Shown: positions 1 through 8,290 of the stretch, piece by piece
Numbering within the stretch: position 1 is the first letter of the stretch
Layout of the letters: each line of letters begins with the position of its first letter
NCBI RefSeq assembly: GCF_008041935.1
Contig: NZ_VKAC01000002.1
Span: 372,001-436,000, forward strand
Direction: 5' to 3'
Source of the DNA: Quadrisphaera setariae
GTDB lineage: Bacteria > Actinomycetota > Actinomycetes > Actinomycetales > Quadrisphaeraceae
Length of the DNA stretch: 64,000 nt
Notes under the pieces: generated by a model
Databases searched by the model: none
What the model was told of the DNA's origin: nothing
What the model saw: only the letters and a program-made list of their open reading frames with translations
Made by a program: the position numbers and the translations under genes

Positions 1-324
1 GCTCTCGGTCTGCGGCGCGATCGACGAGCGACAGTCGCGGTCGCTGTTGCTGTCGCCGCGATGACCACGATGCTGACCGCTTGCTCACAGGGCGAGTCTC
101 AGGCGCCTGCCGCAGCGGCGGTGGAGGCCTGTGAGAACGCCGCGATGCAGCAGTTCGACGTGGACAGCGCCGGCGATGTTGCTGACCCGCGCGCACTGCC
201 TGTCCAAGACGGTGACTCGTTCGAGGTGACGGGTAGTGCTGAGGGAGTGGATCGGGCTTGTACCTGGCTGCGCACTCAGTCGGCCGGTGGTGTCACGGTC
301 AAGACCTCGATCGTCGAACGCTGA
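1..324 (+). CDS. Small secreted lipoprotein, 5' end cut by the window edge
   Basis: The frame is open from base 1. It encodes an arginine-rich n-region (RRDRR), an Ala/Val hydrophobic stretch and the lipobox LTAC, whose Cys would be lipidated and anchor the protein to the outer face of the membrane. The ATG at 61 falls inside this signal peptide, so the true start lies upstream of the window. The mature part is about 80 residues with two further Cys (in EACEN and RACTW) that could form a disulfide. I do not recognise a family. The gene ends about 50 bp before the IS256 element, and that element leaves it uncut. Confidence 0.7.
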   Translation, partial: ALGLRRDRRATVAVAVAVAAMTTMLTACSQGESQAPAAAAVEACENAAMQQFDVDSAGDVADPRALPVQDGDSFEVTGSAEGVDRACTWLRTQSAGGVTVKTSIVER

Positions 325-372
325 GCCGCCGCACTGGCTGACGTCAGCCAGGCCGAGCACGCCCGGATGCCG

Positions 373-399
373 GTCACGTCCCCTGCAGTGGTGCAGATC
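373..399 (+). repeat. Left terminal inverted repeat of the IS256 element
   Basis: Imperfect inverted match to 1846-1872. Shared blocks in order are GTCA, GTCCC, TG, AGTGGTG and AGATC. It lies about 30 bp beyond the transposase stop codon. Confidence 0.7.
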
Positions 400-430
400 G
401 TTCTCACCGTGCGGGGTCAGCCGGTGGGGA

Positions 431-1714
431 TCATGCCGTCATAGCGGCTCCGGTGTCGATCCCGCTGACGCTGTCCGTGACGGTGCTGGGGATGGCCGGC
501 AAGGACGTGACGTTCTCCCCGGTCAACGCCGCCATCGACGCCTCGGACAGGTAGCGCCGCTCACCGGCGGCCCACTCATCGTGGGCCTCCATCAGCACAC
601 AGCTGGTCAGCCGCAGCAGGGCGGCGTCGTTGGGGAAGACCCCCACCACGTCGGTACGCCGCTTGACCTCCTTGTTCAGCCGCTCCAACGGGTTGGTCGA
701 CCAGATCTTCTGCCAGTGGCTGGTCGGGAAGCCGGTGAAGGCCAGCACGTCCTCGCGGGCGCCGTCCATGACCGCGGCGACCTTGGGGTGGGTGGCCTGG
801 AACGTGCTCGCGACGGAGTCCCACTGGCTCATCACGCCCGCAGCGGACGGCTGGGCGAACACCGTGCGGTAGTCCCCCGCAAGCGGGAGGTGCCCCCAGG
901 CGGTGACGACTTCACCGTCGGCCTTGGCCACATGGGCCAGCAGGTCGCGCGCGAAGTGCACCCGGCACCTTTGCCAGCTCGCGCCGGACATCGACTTCGC
1001 GATCGCCTTCTTCAGCCCCTTGTGGGCGTCACTGATGACCAGCTGCACCCCGCCCGGCCCGCGGCGCTCCAGACCCGTCAGGAACGCCTTCCAGAACGTC
1101 TCGTCCTCACTGTCACCGACATCGACACCGAGGACCTCACGATGACCTGCGGCGGTCACCCCGGTGGCGATAGCCACCGCCCGGGACACCACGCGGTGGT
1201 TCACCCGGGCCTTGCAGTAGGTGGCGTCCAAGAAGACGTACCGGTAGGTCTGCTCGCCCAGGGGCCGGTCCCGGAAGGCGGCGACCTCGGTGTCCAGGTC
1301 GGTTCAAATCCGGGAGACCTCGGACTTGCCGATCCCGGATGCCACGCCCAGCGCCGCGACGAGGTCGTCGACCTTCCTAGTGCTGACGCCGTGCACGTAG
1401 GCCTCGGCCACCACCGCGAACAGCGCGACGTCGATGCGGCGCCGACGCTCGAGCAGGCTCGGGTAGAAGGAGCCGGTGCGCAGCTTGGGGATGCGCAGGT
1501 TCAGGTCCCCGGCGGTCGTGGCCAAGGTCTTGGGGCGGGTGCCGTTGCGGTGGCCCAGGCGGTCCTCGGTGCGCTCGTAGCGGGCGGCGCCGATGGCGTG
1601 AGCGGCCTCGGGGTCCACGAGCTCTTGCAGGGCGTCTTCGGTGATGCGCCAGATCCGGTCGTTCTCGCTCGTGTCGTGCAGTTCCGCGAGCAGGGCAGAG
1701 TGGTCCTCGGTCAT
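431..1714 (-). pseudogene. IS256-family transposase interrupted by an in-frame TGA
   Basis: DDE (RNase H-fold) transposase for cut-and-paste movement. Both halves lie in one frame. The N-terminal half starts MTEDHSALL at 1714 and reads to SEVSRI, where TGA at 1304-1306 replaces the codon usually encoding Cys in this conserved stretch. The next codons continue the same frame with TDLDTEVAAFRDR, then the second half follows. The acidic triad is visible: Asp in FLDATYCKARV, Asp in VISDAHKG and Glu in NPLERLNKEVKRR. The total of about 427 codons is normal for IS256. A single nonsense change therefore appears to be the only lesson of decay in the gene. The C-terminal part has its own internal ATG at 1231 but lacks the N-terminal DNA-binding region. 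Confidence 0.85.
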
Positions 1715-1845
1715 CGCGCGCTTGTGTCCTATCCGTGAGTTCCCTAGTCCGGTCTCACTGACCATCGCGCGGTGACCGCTCAACTTGATCGCTACGTCGT
1801 CGTCAACGAAGACGACCACGTGTGGATCACCGGGAGCGGCTCCGG

Positions 1846-1872
1846 GATCTACACCACTTCACGGGACATGAC
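1846..1872 (-). repeat. Right terminal inverted repeat of the IS256 element
   Basis: Reverse-complement partner of 373-399. It lies about 130 bp upstream of the transposase start and would contain its promoter side. Confidence 0.7.
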
Positions 1873-2038
1873 TTCACCGCTTCACCAAACGTCTCGAGGC
1901 GTCCCACAGCACCGACCGCGGCGTTCCGTCTCGTCTCGGAGCGGAACGGTCACAGGACGCCGCGAAGCTCCTTGCGGGTGCTGATGGCGCGCCGTCACCC
2001 GCCGTAGTTGGGGTGTTCGACGCGGCAGGTGGTTGCTG

Positions 2039-4078
2039 TCAGGTGAGGACCTGGTAGCCAGCCGACGGGGTGGTGCGTGCTGCGGTGCGTAGCAGCTCCA
2101 CGGGGAAGCGGTCGGCTGGGACGGGCGGGGAGTAGAGGTAGCCCTGCACGCTGTCGCAGCCCAGTCCCGCCAGGACAGCGAGCTCGTCGCGGCGCTCGAC
2201 ACCCTCGGCGACCACGTGCATCCCCAGTCGATGGCCCATGTCCACGATCGTGGCCACCAGCGCGTCATCAGCTGGCTCGTCCGAACCGTGGGGGAAGAGT
2301 GCTAGCACGAACGAGCGGTCGATCTTGAGCTCGTCCACAGGCAGCTGGCGCAGGTAGGACAGCGAGGAGTAGCCCGTCCCGAAGTCGTCGATCGAGGTGC
2401 GGACCCCGGTCGCCCTGAGAGCGGCCAGCACCTGCGCTGCTGCTGTCGGGTCAGCCACCAGGGTGTCTTCAGTGATCTCCAGGCACAGCAGGTCTGCCGG
2501 GACGCGCTGGCGGGCCAGCAGGTCAGCGACCTCGAAGGCGAACGACGGACGCACCAGGCAGTGCGCGGTGATGTTGACTGAGACCGGTACCCGGTAGCCG
2601 CGGCGCAGCCACGACCGGCAGGCGAAGAGCGCCTCGGTGAGCACCTTGGTCGTGAACGGCGCGGACAGCTCCGCGCTGGTGGCCATCGCGATGAACTCCG
2701 ACGGCGCCAGCAGTCCGCGCACGGGGTGGTTCCACCTCGCCAGAGCCTCCACTCCCAGCAGCTGGCCGTTGGTGATGGCGACCTTGGGCTGCAGGTGCAC
2801 CACGATCTGGTCGTCGGCGTCCAGGGCGCGGCGGAAGTCGGTCAGCGTCGCCAGGTGGCAGGCGGTGTAGGAGTCGGTGGCGGCCTCGTACAGCGCGGTG
2901 CCCGACCCGGAGCGCTTGGCGGTGTACATGGCTACATCGGCTTCGCGCAGCAGCTCATCGGCGACTTGAGCCCGCTGAGCAGGGCCCAGGGCTCCGCTGG
3001 CACCGGTAGGGAGGGCGGGGCGGTGGGCGATGCCGATGCTGACGTCGATGCTGACCGCAATCGTGCGGGCCGGAAGGGACGCCTCTCCAGGTGAGGTGCC
3101 AGCCGAGCTGTTCCGCTCCACGTTCTGCAGCGAGGTGGTCCGCGCGATGGTCATCCGGAGCCGCTGGGCGACGGCCAGGGCCTCTTGGGCGTCCAGGCCC
3201 GGCAGCAGCACCGCGAACTCATCCCCGCCCAGGCGCACCAGCAGCCCGGGCCGCTCAACCCCGGTGGCGGCGCGCGCGGAGACCGCGCGCAGCAGCTCAT
3301 CGCCGGCGGAGTGGCCCAGGGTGTCGTTGACCTCCTTGAAGCGGTCCAGATCCAGGGCCAGGACGGCCACCGAGGCGCCGCTGGCCAGAACGGAGTCCAT
3401 GGTCTGGGCCAGGTGGGCGCGGTTGGCCAGGCCGGTGAGGTCGTCGTGCAGCGTCTGGTGGCGCAGCTGCTCGACCAGGTCGGCTTGGACGGCGCGGGCG
3501 CGCTCCGCCAGTGTCCAGGCGGTCAGGGACCCGGTGCAGGCGGCGGCGAAGAAGGCGGCGTGCACCCCAGCGAAGCGCCAGGGGTGGGCCATGTGCTCGT
3601 GGTTGTGCCCGTAGACGTGGTGTGGCCACAGGGTCCCGACCAGGCCGTGCTCGAGCAGCACCCAGGCGATGGCGATGCTGAACGGTGCCCAGGCCTCGTA
3701 CAGAGCGACGACGGGGACCATGACGAAGAAGTGGAAGTGGGCCTCGATGTACCCCCCGGAGACCGAGACCAGGTAGGAGGAGCAGGCCATGAGCCCGGCA
3801 GCGGCGGCGCAGGAGGCCAGCGCTCGATGCACGCGGAGGCGGCCCCGGGTGAGCTGCTCGGCGGTGGCGAGCAGGTACAGCGCGGCGGGGATCGCCAGCG
3901 GCGCGGCGGCCAGCAGCGGGGTGTGCCGGTAGAGGGTCCAGCCCGCGAGCAGGGGCAGGTGGGCGAGCAGGACGGTGGTGACCCAGCGGTGGCGGGTGCG
4001 CCAGACGTCCTCAGGCAGCGACAGCAGACCCGGGAGCCGCCAGCTCTGATGGCCGGTGCCCCGGCCGGTGGATGACAC
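2039..4078 (-). CDS. Membrane-bound GGDEF-EAL cyclic di-GMP protein
   Basis: Bifunctional cyclic di-GMP enzyme of 679 residues. An N-terminal sensor region (about 30-200) has several membrane helices and the His-rich stretch EAHFHFFVM, as in MASE-like sensors. The GGDEF domain (about 210-385) has the intact signature LGGDEF, predicting diguanylate cyclase activity. It carries an unusual Ser/Thr-rich insertion (ERNSSAGTSPGE) before its last strands. The EAL domain (about 400-660) keeps GVEALARW, the Asn of NITAHC, the Glu of EITEDTL, DDFGTGYSS, LKIDRSF and AEGVE, so phosphodiesterase activity is also plausible. It stands alone between two insertion elements. Which activity dominates cannot be told from sequence. 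Confidence 0.92.
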   Translation of the reverse strand: MSSTGRGTGHQSWRLPGLLSLPEDVWRTRHRWVTTVLLAHLPLLAGWTLYRHTPLLAAAPLAIPAALYLLATAEQLTRGRLRVHRALASCAAAAGLMACSSYLVSVSGGYIEAHFHFFVMVPVVALYEAWAPFSIAIAWVLLEHGLVGTLWPHHVYGHNHEHMAHPWRFAGVHAAFFAAACTGSLTAWTLAERARAVQADLVEQLRHQTLHDDLTGLANRAHLAQTMDSVLASGASVAVLALDLDRFKEVNDTLGHSAGDELLRAVSARAATGVERPGLLVRLGGDEFAVLLPGLDAQEALAVAQRLRMTIARTTSLQNVERNSSAGTSPGEASLPARTIAVSIDVSIGIAHRPALPTGASGALGPAQRAQVADELLREADVAMYTAKRSGSGTALYEAATDSYTACHLATLTDFRRALDADDQIVVHLQPKVAITNGQLLGVEALARWNHPVRGLLAPSEFIAMATSAELSAPFTTKVLTEALFACRSWLRRGYRVPVSVNITAHCLVRPSFAFEVADLLARQRVPADLLCLEITEDTLVADPTAAAQVLAALRATGVRTSIDDFGTGYSSLSYLRQLPVDELKIDRSFVLALFPHGSDEPADDALVATIVDMGHRLGMHVVAEGVERRDELAVLAGLGCDSVQGYLYSPPVPADRFPVELLRTAARTTPSAGYQVLT

Positions 4079-4453
4079 GCCCGATCATCGGCGGGCGTGC
4101 ACCGGCACTTGAGTCCCGCATCAGGCGCTGCTCCCAGACGGCGCTCGGGTGCACCGGCACGCCAAGGCAAGCAGTCGCACGAAGGGACCATCGACCGGGC
4201 GGTTGGAGCCGTCCTGAGGGGCCCAGTCGAGCCCCAGCGACCCGCCGCACTCGGGGATCCCCGACCGGTCAGCAGCACGCTGACCATCGCTGTCCGCCCG
4301 CGGGAACTCCCCGCGTATGCCAGCAACCAGGCCGCCATCTCTATGGAGAAGACCGTGAAGTGCAGTGAGCGAGCGCGGTCGGCTCCAAGCCTCGTTGGCC
4401 TCGTCGGCCTCGGCGCCTGAGATTCTTCGTAGTGGTGCACCCCGAACACCTAC
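4079..4453. other. Gene-free stretch upstream of the GGDEF-EAL gene
   Basis: About 375 bases between the GGDEF-EAL start and the IS5 left end. The open frames here continue from the IS5 transposase or shadow the neighbour and look non-coding. It presumably holds the GGDEF-EAL promoter, which I cannot pinpoint. Confidence 0.5.
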
Positions 4454-4459
4454 GGGGCT

Positions 4460-5372
4460 GTACCCGGGGTGCACCAGGTCAAAGCCATGCGGCGGCGACG
4501 GGCACCCGAGCCGCATCACCGCGAGGGCTCGGTAGAGGCTGGCGCGCTTGGCGTAGCGGGTGGCCAGTGCCCGGCGCTGGTTGAGGCGGTTGAAGCAGCG
4601 CTCTACCACGTTGCGGTCGCGGTACCTGGCCGGGTCGAAGTTCGGCGGGCGCCCACCGCGGCTGCCCTTGGCGGCCCGGCGGGCGGTCTGGTCGGACTTC
4701 TCCGGGATGGTGTGGGCGATGCCCCGCCGGCGCAGCGCCCTGCGGGTGACGGGGTGGGCGTAGGCGCGGTCGGCGACGACGTGCTCGGGTCTCTTGCGGG
4801 GCCGTCCGGGGCGGCCGGTCTTGAGGGCGATCGCGTCCAGCAGCGGCATCAGCTGGGGGTTGTCCCCGGCCTGTCCCTCGGTGATCGTCAGTGACAGCGG
4901 TCGGCCCTTGTTGTCCACAGCGAGGTGGACCTTGCTGGTCAGCCCGCCGCGGGAGCGCCCGAGGGCTTCACCCTCAACGAGCGTGACCGCGCAGGCGCGC
5001 TGCCCTGCACGCCAGTAGGGCACCGCGGCCGCCCCCTTTTTCGCGCTCCGGCGGAGTGCTGGTGGGCGCGGACGCTGGTGGAGTCCACGTGGACGACCAG
5101 CTCGACGGGTTCGCCGTCGTTGTGGGTCTGCACGTGGGAGAAGATCTTGTCCCAGGTGCCGTCGGCTTCCCAGCGGCGCAGGCGTTCGTGGGCGGTCTTC
5201 CAGGGGCCGTAGCGCTCGGGGATGTCGCGCCAGGGGGCGCCGGTGGTCAGCTTCCAGATGATGGCGTTCAGGACCTGGCGGTGGTCTCTCCAGCGTCCGT
5301 TGCGTCGTCCGGCGGCGGGCATGAGGGGTTCGATGGCTGCTCAGGCCTGGTCGGTGACTTCATGGCGTCGGA
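4460..5372 (-). pseudogene. IS5-family transposase, two frames, degraded at both ends
   Basis: DDE transposase split in two frames. Frame A (down from 5322) has GRWRDHRQVLNAI, APWRDIPERYGPW and the first catalytic Asp in VHVDSTSVRAH. Frame B has EALGRSRGGLTSKVHL, the second Asp in VVADRAYAHP and the Glu in DRNVVERCFNRL. The frames meet at AAAAAGGGGG (5032-5041), a likely -1 slip site. Upstream of the first ATG the conserved start still reads VRRHEVTDQA, then TGA at 5341-5343 where Trp is expected, then AAIEPLMP. At the 3' end frame B runs through the terminal repeat without the usual stop. The gene is probably dead. Confidence 0.75.
5032..5041 (-). other. Putative programmed -1 ribosomal frameshift site
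   Basis: On the coding (minus) strand the zero frame reads CGA AAA AGG GGG. Slipping back one base gives AAA AAG GGG and opens the second transposase frame. Homopolymer A-then-G slip sites at this place are known from IS5/IS427-group elements. Confidence 0.6.
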
Positions 5373-5404
5373 CATCACTCCAGGGTGAACTACACCCGGG
5401 GAAG

Positions 5405-5812
5405 ATCGCCAGGACAAGCTAGAAGGAGTCCATCACGGGGTCGGCTCGGGTAGCTCGGTGGTGAGGCTCGCGAAGTCAATGAACCCGTTCATGGCCACGA
5501 TCTCGGTGCCGTCGCACCATGGCTGGAGGCGCGCTGCTAGCCACGCGGTAGACGCCGCCCTAGATCGGCCTTCGCCCATGTCGAGCAGGCGTACGGGGCC
5601 GGTTCCGTCGCGAACGGGGGTCAGGTCGATAACAACTATGACGTCGCGGTCACCGCGGCGGGTGTGGCGTCGTCATGCGCGAGGCAGCAGGCCAGGACGT
5701 CCCGACCCGGTTCGAGGCGCTGGACGGTGATGCGCAGGCCGGAGGCGTCGCTACCGGTGAACGTGGTCAAGTTGGGGTCGTCGAAGCTAGCGTCAAGCAG
5801 GTCGAGGTCCTT
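5405..5812 (-). pseudogene. ISL3-family transposase fragment with internal deletion
   Basis: Recognisable only across three frames on the minus strand. First comes the N-terminal stretch FDDPNLTTFTGSDASGLRI with QRLEPGRDVLACCL. Then, after loss of the zinc-ribbon/HTH part and a frame change, comes RRHTRRGDRDVIVVIDL, followed by RDGTGPVRLLDMGEGRS and EIVAMNGFIDFASLTTELP. A further shift gives ADPVMDSF followed by a stop, matching the family's VMDPF region. The family consensus here is TRRGDKYVTVIIDLTP with RDGTGPARLLDMVEGRS. The copy stops at the IS5 right end and cannot be functional. Confidence 0.75.
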
Positions 5813-6137
5813 TAGATGGCTGGCATGAAAATTGCCATCCCTTGAGGGCCTCGACATGCATTCTCGGGTGCGCTGAGGCAGCAAGGGCAGTCTGCAGGGC
5901 TCCGTACGGTATTGCTGACGTCCTCCACATCCATCCACAGTATGACGGCGCGGGGCGATGCCCAGTTCCAAGAGTGATCACCTGCAGTCCTAAGGATGAT
6001 CTTCAGTAATGGCATAGTAAAGCCGCTGGTCTTAGCGAGCCTCCACGGTGAGGCTTGCGGACAGCCGGGAGCTTTTCGGTGCGCAAGCACGTTCTCCCCC
6101 GGTTTACTTGGCATCCCTTGTCTAAACTGGAGGAATT
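5813..6137. other. Gene-free, lower-GC stretch upstream of the secreted-protein gene
   Basis: About 325 bases with less GC than the flanks. The frames here look random. It probably contains the promoter of the gene at 6138, but no confident -35/-10 pair stands out. Confidence 0.45.
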
Positions 6138-7412
6138 GTGACGGATGCGCGCTCGCCCATGCGAAACGCGAAGGGAAATACGCTGGTTGCGACACTTCCA
6201 TCTCGGCCAAGGCGAAGGGTCGCTCGCAGCTCGACGATTGCAGTTGTTCTGGCGACATGTGCAGCGCTGAGCATTCCGATGCAAGCAGTTGCTGCGGCCC
6301 CTCAGAGCTCGTCCACAGCCGCCGATTTTACACTCGCTGATCTCGCGGCCGGCAAATACGCACAGCCGGCCCCGAATGCTTCAACGCTAGATACTTCGGC
6401 CCGCACTTCGGCGCCGAAAGTTGATGTGAGACTGATTGAAAATTCAGCTGGACAGAAGGCGGTCGCTGACTTGACCGCAACAGGAGGCGATGCCAGCTCG
6501 CAGTTCTTGACTGCTGCCACTCCGACCGCGGTGAATCTGTCTTGGGCTTCCGTAGTCGGCATTACGCAATATCGAGTTGTTCGGGATGACAAGCAGATTG
6601 GAATTACCTCTTCCACGAGCTACAAAGACGTCGCCGTCAAGCCGGGGGAGGTGCACGAGTACCGGGTCGAATCCATTCTACCCTCTGCGGACAGCACCAT
6701 CGATGCGCGCACTTGGGGCGCGTCCGTTGCTGTGCCCGGCAAGAGCGGCACCTCCACGTCAAGCTTGCAGGCGGATGCTAGTGCACGGGCATCGGCACTC
6801 GCCGCAATCTCAACGACCAATATCCAGTATCAGACCTTCATTGAACAAGATAAGATTCCTGGTCCGCCCGCAGGGTGCGGCCAGTACAATAATCCCGTTC
6901 CTCTGACCGGGCCCGCCAAGTACTACTTCGGTGGAGACAATCGTGGTTTTGGTCCCAGCGCTTACCCGTATCGGACTCGAGAGGGGGCGGTGATTAACTG
7001 GAACTCGGGCGGATCTGTCTCAAAGAACATCAGCATGGGAACGACGCACGTCTACGACTCGGCAGGGAAGCTGCTCGCTGAGAAGACCGCCTCTGCGAGT
7101 GGCATGTCGGTTGAGAGGCTGACGGCGAGTACCGCGAGTGCAGTGGACATCCGCTTCATCGCGCGCGCCACCGATCCGTTTTGCACGGGGATCCCGAACG
7201 GGATCAATTCTTCTTTCGTCATTCATGTGACTAATTCTGGGACCTGGTCGATCCAGACCGGAAGTCACCGTCAGATGCCCGATCATGAGGTGTACATCTC
7301 AAGGGGATCTTCGTGGGCGACAGTCTACCAGCGGCGTTATGCTTCCCTCGCTTGCTTGGTTGCCTCGGCCTGTGAAAGCGCCAACATGACCGGGATTTAC
7401 GGAAAGTACTGA
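6138..7412 (+). CDS. Secreted protein of unknown function, possibly DUF3238-like
   Basis: A 424-residue exported protein. It starts at GTG 6138 after GGAGGA, or more likely at ATG 6159, which gives a better signal peptide: RPRRRVARS, a hydrophobic core, then PMQAVAAA as a likely signal-peptidase site. Residues about 125-190 look like a fibronectin type III fold (PTAVNLSWASVVGITQYRVV). The C-terminal half contains FGGDNRGFGP and YRTREGAVINW, which resemble DUF3238 from memory only. Four Cys in the C-terminal half could form disulfides. Codon use and GC are clearly lower than in the chromosome around it, a sign of recent transfer. A hairpin terminator follows, and a small membrane protein lies next downstream. 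Confidence 0.8.
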   Translation: MTDARSPMRNAKGNTLVATLPSRPRRRVARSSTIAVVLATCAALSIPMQAVAAAPQSSSTAADFTLADLAAGKYAQPAPNASTLDTSARTSAPKVDVRLIENSAGQKAVADLTATGGDASSQFLTAATPTAVNLSWASVVGITQYRVVRDDKQIGITSSTSYKDVAVKPGEVHEYRVESILPSADSTIDARTWGASVAVPGKSGTSTSSLQADASARASALAAISTTNIQYQTFIEQDKIPGPPAGCGQYNNPVPLTGPAKYYFGGDNRGFGPSAYPYRTREGAVINWNSGGSVSKNISMGTTHVYDSAGKLLAEKTASASGMSVERLTASTASAVDIRFIARATDPFCTGIPNGINSSFVIHVTNSGTWSIQTGSHRQMPDHEVYISRGSSWATVYQRRYASLACLVASACESANMTGIYGKY

Positions 7413-7424
7413 CCGGCGTGAGGG

Positions 7425-7451
7425 CTGGCTCACTCAATGCGAGTGAGCCAG
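7425..7451 (+). terminator. Hairpin after the secreted-protein gene
   Basis: Perfect 11-bp stem CTGGCTCACTC / GAGTGAGCCAG with loop AATGC, starting 13 bases after the stop codon. There is no T-run, as is common for actinobacterial terminators. Confidence 0.7.
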
Positions 7452-7462
7452 GCCACCTCCGA

Positions 7463-7468
7463 TAGGAT
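7463..7468 (+). promoter_or_regulatory. -10 box of a likely leaderless promoter (TAGGAT)
   Basis: TAGGAT ends 6 bases before ATG 7475, so transcription would begin at or next to the start codon. A weak ribosome-site reading (AGGATGG) of the same bases is the alternative. Confidence 0.5.
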
Positions 7469-7474
7469 GGAAAC

Positions 7475-7915
7475 ATGCAGCGAATCGTCGATTTCCGCGC
7501 CATCGCCCGGCTCCTCGCTGCGGGCCCTGCCATTGGATGCTTGGGTGGCCTCATGCTCGCTGGTGTCCTGGTTTCGGGTTCTCCGACTAATCAAGCGTAT
7601 ACCGGCTGGATTCTATTCTTTGCCGCTGGTCTTGGCGCTGTCGGTGGCTTGGTCAACATTGTCGCGTGCTTACTGATAACTCGAGGATCTGCCAGATTGT
7701 TTCAGGGACGTCGGAGACTTGTGTGGTTCGTTCTGCTGCCCGGAGCTTTAGCCGCCCTAGAAACCCTTTTCGTCGTGAGCCGCTTTGTGCCGTCGCCGCT
7801 TTGGGTAACGCTGTCAGCACTGATTGCCTTCTTGAGTCAATCTGGTGGCCTGATGGCTGTGTATCGGTCGAGTATTGATCGACCTAAAATTCAGGACGCC
7901 TCCAGTCGACCGTGA
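7475..7915 (+). CDS. Four-helix integral membrane protein, unknown function
   Basis: A 146-residue protein with four predicted membrane segments: about 10-32 (LLAAGPAIGCLGGLMLAGVL), 43-68, 82-104 and 108-130. A short charged tail follows. I recognise no family. It follows the secreted-protein gene on the same strand, but a hairpin separates them and it has its own promoter-like hexamer. It shares that gene's lower GC. The pairing of an exported protein with a small membrane protein would fit an effector with its immunity factor, but no sequence motif proves this. Confidence 0.7.
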   Translation: MQRIVDFRAIARLLAAGPAIGCLGGLMLAGVLVSGSPTNQAYTGWILFFAAGLGAVGGLVNIVACLLITRGSARLFQGRRRLVWFVLLPGALAALETLFVVSRFVPSPLWVTLSALIAFLSQSGGLMAVYRSSIDRPKIQDASSRP

Positions 7916-8029
7916 CGAAATTGTGGCACGCCCGGGTCAAGGCAGAGGCAGCCAAGGTCGCAACGGTGCGAGCTCCTAGAGATGCCGCTCGTCCCAGATG
8001 GCCGTCGACAAGGCGGCGTCTTGTCTGGC

Positions 8030-8211
8030 CCGACGGCGAAGGAGACTCTCTACCGGCCTGGCACGAGCAGCGGGCCGATCGAGGCGGTCGACGGCTGGCT
8101 GGACTTCCGTGGAACTCAGCATACGGATTTCGAAACCTGGAGAACTCCATCGCCCACTCCCTGCAGGAGGTGGGCAGGTTCAGGCCGCTCCCGCTCCCTG
8201 AAACGCGATGA
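8030..8211 (+). pseudogene. ISL3-family transposase C-terminal fragment, frameshifted
   Basis: In one plus-strand frame the sequence reads LYRPGTSSGPIEAVDGWLDF. After a frame change it continues SAYGFRNLENSIAHSL, then QEVGRFRPLPLPETR and a stop. The ISL3 family ends with RPGTSNGPTEAINGRLEHL, then SALGFRNL, IARSLLE and GGFRP. This fragment points away from the other ISL3 fragment at 5405-5812, and the two bracket the lower-GC genes between them. Confidence 0.65.
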
Positions 8212-8290
8212 GCCAGCCCATGACATCGTCATGGCAGCGAACACGACGCCGCACAGCTGGTCCCACTTCTCCTGCGGGGGTGTCCTTCGG

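Larger units (their letters stand above)
373..1872 (-). mobile_element. IS256-family insertion sequence, about 1.5 kb, decayed
   Basis: The boundaries come from inverted terminal repeats. The left end at 373-399 and the reverse complement of the right end at 1846-1872 share GTCAyGTCCC followed by TG, then AGTGGTG and AGATC, with about four mismatches. One transposase gene occupies most of the element on the minus strand. I see no clean 8-9 bp target duplication, so the outermost base is uncertain by a few nucleotides. Confidence 0.8.
4454..5400 (-). mobile_element. IS5-family (IS427-like) insertion sequence, decayed
   Basis: About 0.95 kb with a two-frame transposase on the minus strand. The ends are approximate: the left edge begins GGGGCTGTACCC near 4454, and the right edge read on the minus strand is GGGTGTAGTTCACCC near 5397. 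These are imperfect inverted matches sharing GGG, TGTA and CACC. The right end abuts a truncated ISL3 transposase, which suggests this element inserted into the ISL3 copy. Confidence 0.7.

Noticed and set aside
1304-5343. TGA read as an amino acid, because both IS transposases have TGA at Trp/Cys-like positions.
   Set aside because: TGA is the ordinary stop of most intact genes here, and no selenocysteine-type element is seen. Mutation is the simpler explanation.
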